This document shows, piece after piece, positions 52,838-62,228 of a stretch of 64,000 nt of DNA (positions within the stretch are counted from its first letter, which is position 1; each line of letters opens with the position of its first letter). The stretch is from Sulfurospirillum sp. (GTDB lineage: Bacteria > Campylobacterota > Campylobacteria > Campylobacterales > Sulfurospirillaceae). Location of the stretch: positions 1 to 64,000 of the forward strand of contig JADGDR010000006.1 of assembly GCA_016744795.1 (NCBI GenBank), in the 5' to 3' direction. A program made the translations under genes and the position numbers. Under the pieces are notes generated by a model. It saw only the letters and a list, made by a program, of their open reading frames with translations, was not told the origin of the DNA and searched no databases.

Positions 52838-53965
52838 ATGAAAAATATGTTACCAAAATTAGCTGCATCAGCAGCAGTTTGTGCTTTATTAGTTACAGCA
52901 GGAAGTGCTGCTGATGTTATTAAGATTGGTGTTCAAGTACCTATAACAGGTAAGTATGCAAATGAGGGACAAAGTATTGATGATGGAGTTAAACTTGTTA
53001 TAGATCAATTAAATGCAAAAGGTGGACTTTTAGGTAAACAATTAAAAGTTGTTACTTGTGATGATGAAGGTAAAGCTCAAAAAGCAGCAATTTGTGCAAG
53101 AAAATTAGTAAATGAAGGTGTTTTAGCTGTTATTGGTTCATACACTTCAGGTGCAACAGAAGCTGCTCAAACTACCTATTATAGAAATAAAACACTACAA
53201 ACAAGTGATGGAACGAGTGATAGTTTGACTAAGCACAAGTATTGGACATTTTTTAGAAACTCATTTCAAAATTCAGCTCAAGCGACATTTACAGCAAAAT
53301 ATCTTGTAAAAGAGAAAGGTTATAAAAAAATAGTTGTTATTTCAGATTACTCTAGTTATGCTGTTGGTCTTGCTGATTCAGCTGTTAAATCTATTAAAGC
53401 TGAGGGTGGAAATGTAATTTATCAGGGTAAAATTAAATCAGGAACTCAAAACTTTACAGCAGTTTTAACAAAAATAAAATCAATGAAACCAGATGCGATT
53501 TATTTTAGTGGATACTATACAGATGGGGGACTTATCCGTGCTCAACAAGAACAACTTGGAATAAAAGCAGATTTCATTGGAGGCGATTCAAATGATAACC
53601 CAGATTTTATGAAATTAGCTGGAAAGAGTGCTAAAGGCACACTTTTAGTAAACTTCCCAACTCCAGATTTCTTACCATATGATGCTGCAAAAGTATTTAT
53701 TAAAGATTACAATGCTAAGTATGGAAAAGATCCATCTTCAGTATGGGCTCTTATGAATGTTGATGGACTTAATGCTATTTTGCATGCAGTTAGAAAGACT
53801 AAAAGTCTTGATACTAAGACAATTAGTAATTACCTACACGCACTAAAAGATTTTCCAGGAATTACTGGTCCTATAACATTTAGAGAAGATGGCGAGAGAA
53901 TTAATACTAAATTTAATGTTTATGAAATTCAAGCAGACAATAGTTATAAAATCATAAATAAATAA
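52838..53965 (+). CDS. Liv-type ABC transporter amino-acid-binding protein
   Basis: 375 residues with a signal peptide (about 1-24, ending GSAAD). A type I periplasmic binding fold: VIKIGVQVPITGKYANEGQS, DDEGKAQKAAICARKLVNEGVLAVIGSYTSG and GGDSNDNPDF. It catches an amino acid for the LivHMGF components encoded next. Branched-chain amino acids are the family's usual cargo; because the locus leads to putA, proline is a candidate here (inference). Confidence 0.9.
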   Translation: MKNMLPKLAASAAVCALLVTAGSAADVIKIGVQVPITGKYANEGQSIDDGVKLVIDQLNAKGGLLGKQLKVVTCDDEGKAQKAAICARKLVNEGVLAVIGSYTSGATEAAQTTYYRNKTLQTSDGTSDSLTKHKYWTFFRNSFQNSAQATFTAKYLVKEKGYKKIVVISDYSSYAVGLADSAVKSIKAEGGNVIYQGKIKSGTQNFTAVLTKIKSMKPDAIYFSGYYTDGGLIRAQQEQLGIKADFIGGDSNDNPDFMKLAGKSAKGTLLVNFPTPDFLPYDAAKVFIKDYNAKYGKDPSSVWALMNVDGLNAILHAVRKTKSLDTKTISNYLHALKDFPGITGPITFREDGERINTKFNVYEIQADNSYKIINK

Positions 53966-53988
53966 AATTTAAAATAGAAAGTGAAACA

Positions 53989-54891
53989 ATGGATATATTT
54001 CTTCAACAAATTGTCAATGGTTTGACAATAGGAAGTTTATATGCTTTGGTTGCTCTAGGTTATACGATGGTTTACGGGGTTATGAAGTTAATCAACTTCG
54101 CCCACGGAGACCTCGTTGCCTTGTCAGCCTTTGCAGGACTTACTATATATACAAGCATATTTGCTGATGGTGGAACTTCTATAATAGCTGTCATTACAGT
54201 ATTTATGTTCACAGCAGCAATTATAGCAGTAGTTGGTGTTCTTCTTGAACGCCTTGCCTATAGGCCCTTAAGAACAGCACCACGTCTTAGTGCTGTTGTT
54301 TCTGCATTAGGTGCGGGACTAGTTATTCAAAATTCTATTATGCTAATTTGGGGACCAAATATGAAAATATTTCCTTCAGATTTGTTTCCATCAACAATTT
54401 ATGACATAAATGGTGTAGTTATAACATTTACACAACTTATGATTTTGATTTTTTCATCTGTATTGATGATAGCTCTTTATCTTTTTATAAATAAAACAAA
54501 GATAGGAACTGCAATACGCGCTGTTGCTATTGACCAAGATGCAGCAAAACTTATGGGAATTAATGTAAATAAAATAATTATGATTATTTTTATTATAGGT
54601 TCTGCACTTGGAGCAGTCGCTGGTTTGTTTATCGGAATCTATTACAGAGGCATTACATTTGATATGGGATGGATGTATGGTTTAAATGCATTTGTAGCTG
54701 CTATCATTGGAGGTATTGGCAATATTCCTGGAGCTATGTTTGGTGGACTCATGCTAGGATTGTTTAATGCACTCATAAGTGGTTATATCTCTAGTGCTTG
54801 GGCTGAAACATTTACGTTTATGTTATTGATTGTTGTTCTTATTTTTAGACCAACAGGAATACTAGGCGAAAAAGTGGCGGAGAAAGTATAA
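53989..54891 (+). CDS. livH: Liv-type ABC transporter permease (LivH)
   Basis: 300 residues, about eight transmembrane helices. It has the LivH start QQIVNGLTIGSLYALVALGY, INFAHGDLVALSAFAG and GIGNIPGAMFGGLMLGLFNA. It forms the inner-membrane channel with LivM. The gene ends in ATAATG, sharing one base with livM. Confidence 0.92.
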   Translation: MDIFLQQIVNGLTIGSLYALVALGYTMVYGVMKLINFAHGDLVALSAFAGLTIYTSIFADGGTSIIAVITVFMFTAAIIAVVGVLLERLAYRPLRTAPRLSAVVSALGAGLVIQNSIMLIWGPNMKIFPSDLFPSTIYDINGVVITFTQLMILIFSSVLMIALYLFINKTKIGTAIRAVAIDQDAAKLMGINVNKIIMIIFIIGSALGAVAGLFIGIYYRGITFDMGWMYGLNAFVAAIIGGIGNIPGAMFGGLMLGLFNALISGYISSAWAETFTFMLLIVVLIFRPTGILGEKVAEKV

Positions 54892-55838
54892 TGAATAAGA
54901 CTACAATAATATCATTAGGTTTCCTATTGGTAATGGGTGTTTTTCCATTTTTTGCTGATTCTGCTTGGCTTGCAGTAGGAACTACATTTTTAGTATTTTC
55001 TGTTGTTGCTTTTTCTCAAGATATTATTCTAGGACGTGCTGGAGCATTTCACATGGGACATGCTGCATTTTTTGGACTAGGAGCATATACAACAGCTATT
55101 TTAAATACACATTTTGGATGGCCAATTTTAGCAACTTGGGCACCAGCAGTAATCATTCCTATGGTTGTGGCACTCATAACAACAGCACCGATTATTCATT
55201 TAAGAGGTGACTACCTTTTAGTTACGACTATTGGTATAAATATTATTTTTCTACAGGTATTAGAGAATGATCTTTTTGGTATAACAGGTGGTCCAAATGG
55301 GATATTTGGTATAGATGTTGTTAAAATATTTGGTTATGAGCTTTTTGAACAGATTCATATGTACTTTATGGCTTTTATTTTACTTGGAATTACACTGTTT
55401 ATTATGAAAACATTAGATGGCAGTAAATTTGGTCGTGCAATGTTTTATATAAATAAAGATGATGTGGCAGCTCAAAGTATGGGTATAGATTTACGCTATT
55501 ACAAACTGTATGCTTTTGCTATTGGAGCTGGACTTGCAGGAGCAGCTGGTAGTATGTTTGCAGTTCAGTATAGTGCAGTTAGTCCAGAAGCATTTGATGT
55601 TCTTCAATCAATCATGTTCTTTACAATCGTACTAGTTGGAGGATCTGCTTCACTTCCTGGAGTTCTTCTTGGTACATTTGTCATGTTTGTACTTCCTGAA
55701 ATTTTCCGTGAATTTGAAACAGCACGTTATTTAGTATTTGGTTTAGCTATGATTTTGACAATGATTTTAAGACCTCGTGGTATTTGGCCAGCTAAATTTG
55801 GCAATATCCCAGCATTTCTTAAAAAGGGGAAAAAATGA
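54891..55838 (+). CDS. livM: Liv-type ABC transporter permease (LivM)
   Basis: 315 residues, about nine transmembrane helices. LivM marks: LGRAGAFHMGHAAFFGLGAYT, HLRGDYLLVTTIGINIIFLQ, TGGPNGIFGI, GSASLPGVLLGTFVM and a short cytoplasmic tail. It starts in the livH stop and overlaps livG by four bases. Confidence 0.92.
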   Translation: MNKTTIISLGFLLVMGVFPFFADSAWLAVGTTFLVFSVVAFSQDIILGRAGAFHMGHAAFFGLGAYTTAILNTHFGWPILATWAPAVIIPMVVALITTAPIIHLRGDYLLVTTIGINIIFLQVLENDLFGITGGPNGIFGIDVVKIFGYELFEQIHMYFMAFILLGITLFIMKTLDGSKFGRAMFYINKDDVAAQSMGIDLRYYKLYAFAIGAGLAGAAGSMFAVQYSAVSPEAFDVLQSIMFFTIVLVGGSASLPGVLLGTFVMFVLPEIFREFETARYLVFGLAMILTMILRPRGIWPAKFGNIPAFLKKGKK

Positions 55839-56611
55839 GTCAATATCTATTAGAGATTAAAAATGTCTCAAAATTTTTCTCTGGATTGACTGCAATTGAT
55901 GCTTTGAACTTAAAAGTAAAAAAAGGTCAGATTTATGGAATTATAGGACCAAATGGAGCTGGAAAAACCACTCTTTTTAACTGTATAACTGGTATATATA
56001 CACCTGAAGAGGGAGAGATTCTTTGGCATGGAAAAGACATAAAAGGGACAGCTCCTCATAAGATAGCTGGACTTGGAATCTTAAGAACATTTCAGACTAT
56101 AAGACTTTTTGCTGAGATGAGTGTCGCTGAGAATATTATGTCAGGGCGTCATATTAAATCAAAACAGAAATGGTACAACGGAATTATCCCAACACCAGCT
56201 TATTATAAAGACGAGAAATATAATTGGGGAAAAGTTGGCGAGTATATGGAACTTTTTGGACTAAGTGAATATGCAACAACACCAGCAGGAGACTTATCTT
56301 ATGGAGTTCAAAGAAAAATAGAGATGGCAAGAGCTTTGGCAGCTGAACCTGAACTTTTAATTTTAGATGAACCAGCAGCTGGACTAAATGAAAATGAAAC
56401 AAAAGAATTAGCAGATATCATAAAAAAGGTTCAAGCGATGGGAGTTACCATTATGATGATTGAACATGATATGGATATGATTATGAGCCTTTGTGAATAT
56501 ATGACTGTTATTAACTTTGGTGCATGGATTTGTGATGGAGTAGCCGCTGATGTTCAAGATAATCCAGCAGTAATAGAAGCATATATTGGTTCTGAAGATG
56601 AGGATGAGTAA
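55835..56611 (+). CDS. livG: Liv-type ABC transporter ATPase (LivG)
   Basis: 258 residues. Walker A GPNGAGKTT (about 37-45), Q-loop RTFQTIRLF, signature LSYGVQRKIEMARALA, Walker B LLILDEPAAGLN, H-loop MIEHDM. LivG-type end YIGSEDE. It pairs with LivF to drive uptake. The stop overlaps the livF start by one base. Confidence 0.93.
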   Translation: MSQYLLEIKNVSKFFSGLTAIDALNLKVKKGQIYGIIGPNGAGKTTLFNCITGIYTPEEGEILWHGKDIKGTAPHKIAGLGILRTFQTIRLFAEMSVAENIMSGRHIKSKQKWYNGIIPTPAYYKDEKYNWGKVGEYMELFGLSEYATTPAGDLSYGVQRKIEMARALAAEPELLILDEPAAGLNENETKELADIIKKVQAMGVTIMMIEHDMDMIMSLCEYMTVINFGAWICDGVAADVQDNPAVIEAYIGSEDEDE

Positions 56612-57336
56612 TGGTTGATCATGAAATACTATTAGAAGTAAAAGATTTACATGTAAGCTATGGAGCTATTAAAGCTATTAAAGGTATAAGTCTGTATGTA
56701 AAAAGAGGTGAGGTTGTTACAATTTTAGGAGCTAATGGTGCTGGAAAAACAACAACTTTAAGAACTATCAGTGGACTTTTAAAATCAACAGATGGACATA
56801 TTTACTTTGATAAAGAAGATATTACAACTGTTCCTGCACATGATATAGTAGGACGTGGTATGAGCCATTCTCCTGAGGGAAGAAAAGTCTTTGGGACACT
56901 TAGTGTAGAAGAAAATCTTCATATGGGAGCATATACTTTAAAAACTCATGATGAAGAGACTCTAGGTTGGATATATAAAATTCTTCCTCGTTTAGAAGAG
57001 AGAAAAAAACAACTTGCAGGAACCTTGAGTGGTGGTGAGCAACAGATGCTTGCAATAGGTAGAGCTATTATGAGTAAACCAAAACTTCTTATACTAGATG
57101 AACCAAGTCTTGGTCTTGCACCAGTTTTGGTGAAAGGTATTTTTAAAGCAATTAAAGAGATTAGCTCAACTGGTGTTACAGTTCTAATTGTAGAACAAAA
57201 TGCAAAAGCAGCACTAAAGTTAGCTGATCGTGGTTATGTGTTAGAACTTGGGAAAATTACACATGAGGGGACTAGTGAAGAGTTGTTAAACTCAACAGTT
57301 ATTCAAGAGGCGTATTTAGGTAAAAAAAAGAAGTAG
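56611..57336 (+). CDS. livF: Liv-type ABC transporter ATPase (LivF)
   Basis: 241 residues. Walker A GANGAGKTT (about 34-42), RGMSHSPEGRKVFGTLSVEENL, signature LSGGEQQMLAIGRA, Walker B LLILDEPSLGLAPVLV, H-loop VEQNA. A TTACATGTAA at 56647 encodes Leu-His-Val in the first strand (VKDLHVSYG). It is the last gene of the transporter operon, and a strong terminator follows. Confidence 0.93.
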   Translation: MVDHEILLEVKDLHVSYGAIKAIKGISLYVKRGEVVTILGANGAGKTTTLRTISGLLKSTDGHIYFDKEDITTVPAHDIVGRGMSHSPEGRKVFGTLSVEENLHMGAYTLKTHDEETLGWIYKILPRLEERKKQLAGTLSGGEQQMLAIGRAIMSKPKLLILDEPSLGLAPVLVKGIFKAIKEISSTGVTVLIVEQNAKAALKLADRGYVLELGKITHEGTSEELLNSTVIQEAYLGKKKK

Positions 57337-57349
57337 ATATTTATAAAAT

Positions 57350-57380
57350 CCGTTTACATTTACATGTAGACGGTTTTTTT
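57350..57380 (+). terminator. Rho-independent terminator after livF
   Basis: Nine-base stem CCGTTTACA / TGTAGACGG (57350-57358, 57365-57373) with one G-T pair, loop TTTACA, then a T7 run. A palindrome copy (57360) is built into the loop and right arm. Confidence 0.85.
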
Positions 57381-57391
57381 TGTATCATTTT

Positions 57392-57397
57392 TATAAT
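57392..57397 (+). promoter_or_regulatory. putA promoter -10
   Basis: TATAAT at 57392-57397, upstream T-rich stretch ending in TG further back. It is followed after eight bases by the AGTAGTAC operator. Confidence 0.6.
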
Positions 57398-57405
57398 TTA
57401 CAAAA

Positions 57406-57425
57406 AGTAGTACTTTTAGTAGTAC
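57406..57425. promoter_or_regulatory. Tandem AGTAGTAC operator of putA
   Basis: AGTAGTAC (57406-57413), TTTT, AGTAGTAC (57418-57425), each containing the palindrome GTA-G-TAC. It sits where transcription should start, directly before the ribosome site AGGAGA. Same layout as at 51876-51895. Confidence 0.78.
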
Positions 57426-57437
57426 CTAGGAGAAAAA

Positions 57438-60400
57438 ATGAGTGAAAATACAGTTGTAATGAATCGTGCGATTGATTTAGCAGAAAAATGGCAGTTAAGA
57501 GCTTCAGATAAAATAAGCAAATTTGAAAAAAATTTTCATGAAAAGATGAAGAAGATGTTTGCTCGTCCTTTGGATAAAGTTCTTCTAATCGATCTTATGG
57601 ACCAAAGTTTTAGAACAAAAAATAGTGCAAGAGTAGCAGACCAAATTGAGTATATTTTTTCTAAATATGGCATGGCTACATTTTTCTCAACTCCAGAGAA
57701 ATTTTTAATCTTTTTGTTTAGAAATATTGGTGTGTATCTTCCAGATATTTCAGTTCCATTATTCATAAAGAGTGTCAGAAATGACACTGATACCGTAGTT
57801 TTAAAAGGTGAAGATGATTTGTTAAATGAACATCTTAAAAAAAGACACGCTGAGGGAACTAGAGTAAATATTAATATGATTGGTGAGATTGTTTTAGGTG
57901 AAGAAGAGGCGCAAGAGAGGATTGAAAAGTACATGAAAATACTTACCAATCCTAATATAGACTATATGTCTATAAAAATTTCAACTCTATTTTCACAAAT
58001 AAATCCAGTATCATATGAGAATACTGTAGAAGAGTTTTCAACTAGGCTTTCTAAGGTTTTTGCACAAGCAAAAAAATACTCTTTTACAAATACTAAGGGT
58101 GAACAAGAAAATAAGTTTATAAATCTTGATATGGAAGAGTATAGAGATCTTTCACTTACTGTTGCAACATTTAAAAAAGTTTTAGGGCAACCTGAATTTA
58201 AAGACTTCAAAGCAGGTATAGTTCTTCAAGCCTATCTTCCAGATTCTCATCTTTGGCAAGTCAAACTTACTGATTGGGCTAAAAATAGAGTGAAAAATGG
58301 TGGAGCTCCTATTAAGATTCGTCTTGTGAAGGGTGCAAATATGGAGATGGAAGAGACAGAAGCAGGATTAAAACATTGGGAAACTTGTCCATATACAAAA
58401 AAAATAGACACTGATAGTAACTACAAAGTAATGTTAGAATATGCACTTAAGCCAGAAAATGCACCTTATGTTAATTTAGGTGTTGCTTCACACAATCTTT
58501 TTGAATTAGCCTATGGTTATGAAACTGCAAAAGAAAATAATGTAATGGAACACTTTTCAATGGAGATGCTTGAAGGTATGAGTGAGTCTGCTAGAGTTTC
58601 AATTAAAGAGATGAGTGGAGAAGTTATTCTTTATGGCCCTGCTGCAAAAAAAGAGCAATTTACAAATGCAATTGCTTATCTTGTAAGAAGATTTGACGAA
58701 AATACAGGAACTGAAAATTTTATTCGTTACTCATTTGGTCTAGAAGCTGGTAGTGAAGATTGGAATATGTTAAAAGAGCAGTTTATAGCTTCTTTTGAGA
58801 ATAAAAAACATATTTTTATTGGAGAAAAAAGAACTCAAGATAGGTTAACAGAGAATTGGGATAACTACAAAGGTGGAAGTTTCTATACTAAAGAGTATCA
58901 TGGTGAACCTGATACTGATTTTATTTTACCTTCAAATAAACAATGGGCTAAAGATATACGCACAAAATGGATGAAGAAAAAAGATGAAGAAGTGGTAGTT
59001 GCTCCTGTTGTTATTGGCGGTGAAGATTTAATTGATGAGCGAAAAATAAAAGAGGTACTAGATAAATCTCAACTAAAAGATGGGGTGATTTGTGGAAAAT
59101 ATACTATTCCTACGGCAGATGACTTAAAAAAAGCAGTTGATGTAGCGCATAAGGATCCTGATGGATGGAGAAGTATGACTCATGAAGCTCGTTTTGAAAT
59201 ACTTGCCAAAGTCGCCAACGAAGTAAGAAAAAAGAGATTAGATTTGATAGGTGTTGCATCTGCTGAAGTAGGTAAGATTATTACTGAAACTGACGTAGAA
59301 GTTAGCGAAGCTATTGATTTTTTAGAGTTCTATGGGCATAGTGCTGAGTATTTTAACAATTTCGAAAATTTGAAGTTTAAAGGTAAAGGTGTTGGTGTTA
59401 TTACTCCTCCTTGGAATTTTCCAGTTGCTATTCCTGTTGGTGGTGTTACTGCTGCTCTTGCTGCTGGTAACACAGTTATAGTTAAACCAGCTTCTGTTGC
59501 TGCACTTTGTTCATATGAAATGTGTAAATGTTTTTGGGATGCTGGCATTAGTAAAAATACATTGCAATTTGTTCCAGCTCCTGGCAGTTTAGCTGGAAAA
59601 TATTTAATTGAAAATCCAAAAGTTGATTTTGTTATTTTAACTGGTGGTGAAGATACAGCGTACTCAATGCTAAAAGCTAGACCAGATTTATATTTAACAG
59701 CAGAGACTGGTGGAAAAGATGCAACTATAGTTACAGCTATGGCTGATCGCGAACAAGCAATTAAAAATGTAATTGCATCAGCATTTAATAATAGTGGTCA
59801 AAAATGTTCAGCAACTTCACTATTAGTTCTTGAAGAAGAAGTATATAATGATGAAGGCTTTAAATTAGCTTTAAAAGATGCGGCACAAAGTGTTGAAGTA
59901 GGTTCAGTTTGGAATTATATAAATAGAATTGGAACTTTAGCAAATAAAGTTGAAGGAAATCTAAAAAAAGCTGTAGATTCACTTGAAGGTGGTGAAGAGT
60001 GGTTAGTGAAACCATCTTATGCTGAGGAAAATGAGTTTATGCTAAAACCTGCTATTAAGTGGGGAGTAAAAGATGGGAATTTTTGTCATATGAATGAGCT
60101 TTTTGGACCAGTACTTTCTGTTATGTGCGCAAAAGATCTTAAGCATGCAGTTGAACTTGTAAATAAAACCGGATATGGTCTTACTTCTGGAATTGAGTCA
60201 CTTGATGAAAGAGAGACAGACTACTGGAGAGAAAATCTAAGAGCTGGTAATTTATACATAAACCGTGGTACAACTGGAGCAATAGTTCTTCGCCAACCTT
60301 TTGGTGGTATGGGTAAATCAGCTATTGGTGCTGGTAGAAAAGCCGGTGCATATAATTATGTTTCTCAATTTATGGATTTTGAAGAAGTGAGTAATCCTAA

Positions 60401-61040
60401 AATTGAAAATGTTCATTTTCATCCTTTAGAGGATGTTGTTAAAAATTGGAATAGTGAAGCTCTTAGAGGTACACATAAAGCCTTTAAAGAAGATTTTTCT
60501 AAGTTAAGTATTGCACTTCAGAGTTACTTGAAAAATTTTAAAGAGGAATTTGATGTAGAGCATGATTATTTTAAACTTCGTGGTGAAGATAATATTTTCC
60601 GCTATATACCATTAAAGCGTGTTGCACTACGTATTGTTAAAAGTGACACACTGTTCGACGTCATAAGTAGAATTATCGCTGCAAAAGTGAGTGGAGTAGC
60701 TTTACATGTAAGTGTAGATGCAACTCTAGAAAATAGTGTGGTGTCTTTTTTGTATGAGAATAAAGATACACTTTTAAAATCAACAGATATAGTTTTAAGA
60801 CAGAGTGAAGAAGAGTTTGTAAAGTGCTTTGCAAATGTAGATAGACTTATTTACTCTGATATATCTAAGGTTAGTAAATATGTATTTACAGCAGCTGCAA
60901 AACTTGCTAAATTCATAGTTAGGGGAAATGCTATGATGGAAGGAAGATTAGAGCTTCTGAACTACTTTGAAGAGCAGAGCATTTCACACTCTTACCATAG
61001 ATATGGAAACATAGGTGTAAGAGCTTTAGACAATAAGTAG
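57438..61040 (+). CDS. putA: Bifunctional proline dehydrogenase / glutamate-semialdehyde dehydrogenase
   Basis: 1200 residues. It oxidises proline to glutamate in two steps, passing electrons from FAD to quinone. The proline dehydrogenase barrel is about 120-480 (RLVKGANMEMEETEA, ASHNLFELAYG, RRFDENTGTENFIRYSF). The aldehyde dehydrogenase is about 550-1010 (GVITPPWNFPVAIP, AETGGKDATIV, catalytic C790 in SGQKCSAT, RQPFGGMGKSAIG). A C-terminal region of about 170 residues follows. There is no N-terminal RHH domain, so it is not its own repressor. A strong ribosome site and its own regulated promoter precede it. Confidence 0.95.
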   Translation: MSENTVVMNRAIDLAEKWQLRASDKISKFEKNFHEKMKKMFARPLDKVLLIDLMDQSFRTKNSARVADQIEYIFSKYGMATFFSTPEKFLIFLFRNIGVYLPDISVPLFIKSVRNDTDTVVLKGEDDLLNEHLKKRHAEGTRVNINMIGEIVLGEEEAQERIEKYMKILTNPNIDYMSIKISTLFSQINPVSYENTVEEFSTRLSKVFAQAKKYSFTNTKGEQENKFINLDMEEYRDLSLTVATFKKVLGQPEFKDFKAGIVLQAYLPDSHLWQVKLTDWAKNRVKNGGAPIKIRLVKGANMEMEETEAGLKHWETCPYTKKIDTDSNYKVMLEYALKPENAPYVNLGVASHNLFELAYGYETAKENNVMEHFSMEMLEGMSESARVSIKEMSGEVILYGPAAKKEQFTNAIAYLVRRFDENTGTENFIRYSFGLEAGSEDWNMLKEQFIASFENKKHIFIGEKRTQDRLTENWDNYKGGSFYTKEYHGEPDTDFILPSNKQWAKDIRTKWMKKKDEEVVVAPVVIGGEDLIDERKIKEVLDKSQLKDGVICGKYTIPTADDLKKAVDVAHKDPDGWRSMTHEARFEILAKVANEVRKKRLDLIGVASAEVGKIITETDVEVSEAIDFLEFYGHSAEYFNNFENLKFKGKGVGVITPPWNFPVAIPVGGVTAALAAGNTVIVKPASVAALCSYEMCKCFWDAGISKNTLQFVPAPGSLAGKYLIENPKVDFVILTGGEDTAYSMLKARPDLYLTAETGGKDATIVTAMADREQAIKNVIASAFNNSGQKCSATSLLVLEEEVYNDEGFKLALKDAAQSVEVGSVWNYINRIGTLANKVEGNLKKAVDSLEGGEEWLVKPSYAEENEFMLKPAIKWGVKDGNFCHMNELFGPVLSVMCAKDLKHAVELVNKTGYGLTSGIESLDERETDYWRENLRAGNLYINRGTTGAIVLRQPFGGMGKSAIGAGRKAGAYNYVSQFMDFEEVSNPKIENVHFHPLEDVVKNWNSEALRGTHKAFKEDFSKLSIALQSYLKNFKEEFDVEHDYFKLRGEDNIFRYIPLKRVALRIVKSDTLFDVISRIIAAKVSGVALHVSVDATLENSVVSFLYENKDTLLKSTDIVLRQSEEEFVKCFANVDRLIYSDISKVSKYVFTAAAKLAKFIVRGNAMMEGRLELLNYFEEQSISHSYHRYGNIGVRALDNK

Positions 61041-61051
61041 TTAATTAAACG

Positions 61052-61072
61052 AGTAAGGGGTAAACCCTTACT
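61052..61072. terminator. Convergent terminator between putA and the coiled-coil gene
   Basis: Eight-base arms AGTAAGGG / CCCTTACT around GTAAA, A-rich on the left and T-rich on the right, so it can work in both directions. The stop of the leftward gene lies in the right arm. Confidence 0.65.
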
Positions 61073-61346
61073 TCATTTGTTCTAATGAGTCTTGATTGAG
61101 CTCAAGTGCTTTTTTATTTTTTGTAATTCCGGTTTTATTTTTTGTTATATTACTTTTGTTTGTTGTGATTTTAGTTTTGTTCTCTTCAATACCATATTGA
61201 TTAGTCTGTATATTGTCTCTATTTTCTTCAATTTGTTCTCTATTTAACTCTACTAGTTTTGTAAGTGTTTCAATACGTTTTTCATATTTGCTCTTCAGAT
61301 AGTAGATAACATAGATGAGGATAGCAACTATTGACCATTGTAACAT
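61068..61346 (-). CDS. Membrane-anchored Asn-layer heptad-repeat protein
   Basis: 92 residues. A transmembrane helix (about 4-20) is followed by about eight uninterrupted heptads of I-x-x-N-x-x-x: IEENRDN, IQTNQYG, IEENKTK, ITTNKSN, ITKNKTG, ITKNKKA, LELNQDS. With I at a and N at d this matches the N@d pattern known from trimeric adhesin stalks, where Asn layers hold anions. It is the same architecture as the 25737-26075 protein. Convergent with putA. The function is unknown. Confidence 0.75.
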   Translation of the reverse strand: MLQWSIVAILIYVIYYLKSKYEKRIETLTKLVELNREQIEENRDNIQTNQYGIEENKTKITTNKSNITKNKTGITKNKKALELNQDSLEQMK

Positions 61347-61377
61347 TTAATGCTCCTAATAAGAAATTTAATACATA

Positions 61378-62121
61378 TTATACATTAATTTTAAAAATAT
61401 ACTCTCTTTTTAGTTTTTTTTCTATAATTTCTTCTATAGACAATCCAGAAAAATTGATATTTTCAAACTCTTCAATTGTATTAGGTTGATACTTTGATAA
61501 TTCTCTTAAAATTTTGCCTCTATACGCTTTTGCCCAATGACTCACTACTTTTCCATTTTTTATGAATTTCATAGTAATATGTCTACATGTAAGAGTATAA
61601 AACTTTTCATAAAAACTAGCTCTTAAGTCTATAACTAAATTACTACCTATATAATGGTCTATTTCTTTAGTAAAGTTTTCTTTGTAAAAAAGTTCAGGTT
61701 TAAAGCCATTTATCGTTGAGCCTTGTTTAAAACGATAATAAGGTATATTATCACCTGCTAAAAGTGGTCCAAAAAGGTTAGAAAAAATGATTGTATTTTC
61801 AAGTATCCATGTTTGTTGGTGGTTATCTAAAGTTTTAAAATCTAAATGCTTATAAGCAACACCAGTGTACCTTTGAATAGCTTTACATGTAGAAGATGTA
61901 AGAATATTAAGCTTGGAAAGTTTTTCACATTCCTTTTCATTTTTTATACCAAAGAATTTTACCAAATTAATAGAGTTACAATTTTGTAAAAAGAAGTTTA
62001 ATTTTTCTATTACATATAACCTTTTTTCAAAAAAAGTTGAAAAACATAAGGATTCTTTGGTAAGCATGGCAGAGTCCGTAAAATCGGACTTTGCTTCACT
62101 TGGAGAGAAAAGAATTTTCAT
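61378..62121 (-). CDS. yaaA: Peroxide stress protein YaaA (DUF328/UPF0246)
   Basis: 247 residues. Family marks are the start MKILFSPSEAK, the segment TCKAIQRYTGVAYKHLDF, FSNLFGPLLAGDNIPYYRF and the late SHWAKAYRGKILRELSK. In E. coli YaaA binds DNA and limits free iron under hydrogen peroxide stress. It stands alone. Two palindrome-type sites (61583, 61883) encode Thr-Cys-Arg and Thr-Cys-Lys. Confidence 0.85.
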   Translation of the reverse strand: MKILFSPSEAKSDFTDSAMLTKESLCFSTFFEKRLYVIEKLNFFLQNCNSINLVKFFGIKNEKECEKLSKLNILTSSTCKAIQRYTGVAYKHLDFKTLDNHQQTWILENTIIFSNLFGPLLAGDNIPYYRFKQGSTINGFKPELFYKENFTKEIDHYIGSNLVIDLRASFYEKFYTLTCRHITMKFIKNGKVVSHWAKAYRGKILRELSKYQPNTIEEFENINFSGLSIEEIIEKKLKREYIFKINV

Positions 62122-62180
62122 TTGTTTGCCTTGTAAATTTAAATATTTTTACATTGTAACTAAAAAAGTATCAAAAACCA

Positions 62181-62209
62181 TTGACATTAAAGAACTTTTG
62201 AGATATAAT
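62181..62209 (+). promoter_or_regulatory. Consensus sigma70 promoter of the tRNA-tuf operon
   Basis: TTGACA (62181-62186), 17 bases, TATAAT (62204-62209), 19 bases before the first tRNA. Same quality as the tRNA-Asn promoter. Confidence 0.9.
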
Positions 62210-62228
62210 TTCACCTCACAAACAAGAT

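Noticed and set aside
54965-55210. 81-codon frame inside livM
   Set aside because: A second-frame shadow within a clearly conserved permease gene.
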